5,464 nt of DNA from an uncultured Collinsella sp. (GTDB lineage Bacteria > Actinomycetota > Coriobacteriia > Coriobacteriales > Coriobacteriaceae), in assembly GCA_900553475.1 (NCBI GenBank), contig USEF01000115.1, positions 1 to 5,464 on the forward strand, in the 5' to 3' direction. The translations under genes and the position numbers were made by a program. A model generated the notes under the pieces. The model had not been told where the DNA came from. It saw nothing but the letters and a program-made list of their open reading frames with translations, and ran no database searches. Below, piece by piece: positions 5,429 through 5,464 of this stretch. How positions within the stretch are numbered: the first letter of the stretch is position 1; each line of letters starts with the position of its first letter.

Positions 5429-5464
5429 TGTGGCGCCTTGTCCTGCTCCTTCGGAGCCGCGGAC

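Overview
The window is a compact block of genes for making amino acids from aspartate, in GC-rich bacterial DNA. It encodes four of the five enzymes that turn aspartate into threonine: aspartokinase (lysC), aspartate-semialdehyde dehydrogenase (asd), homoserine kinase (thrB) and threonine synthase (thrC). The homoserine dehydrogenase (hom) that joins the two halves is not here. GC-rich codon use, consensus-like Shine-Dalgarno sites, a clostridial-type aspartokinase with two ACT domains and a plant/Gram-positive-type Asd suggest a high-GC Gram-positive anaerobe, perhaps of the Coriobacteriia (Collinsella or Olsenella relatives). That placement is inference from style and family type, not from a search.

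Layout: two arms diverge from a short intergenic region at 2685-2786. Leftward on the minus strand, thrC (1167-2684) is followed by a strong intrinsic terminator (1125-1154), then a 112-bp element with perfect 22-bp inverted ends (977-1088), then thrB (82-963), whose ribosome binding site touches the base of that element. Rightward on the plus strand, lysC (2787-4175) is followed by a 174-bp gap holding a perfect hairpin (4190-4215), an 11-bp tandem repeat (4227-4248) and a GC-rich terminator-like hairpin (4250-4281). Then comes asd (4350-5375). The outer ends (1-81 and 5376-5464) hold no complete gene. They carry two inverted copies of a 16-mer (15 of 16 bases the same), each just past the stop codon of the outermost gene.

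Together: LysC phosphorylates aspartate and Asd reduces the product to the semialdehyde, which feeds lysine/diaminopimelate, methionine and threonine synthesis. ThrB phosphorylates homoserine and ThrC converts phosphohomoserine to threonine. The enzymes look intact and ordinary, apart from a Ser-to-Gly change in a conserved aspartokinase motif. The noncoding DNA is more unusual: the inverted-repeat element before thrB, an operator-like palindrome between thrC and lysC, and the structured lysC-asd gap. No previously undescribed enzyme system, phage, CRISPR array or transposase gene is seen.
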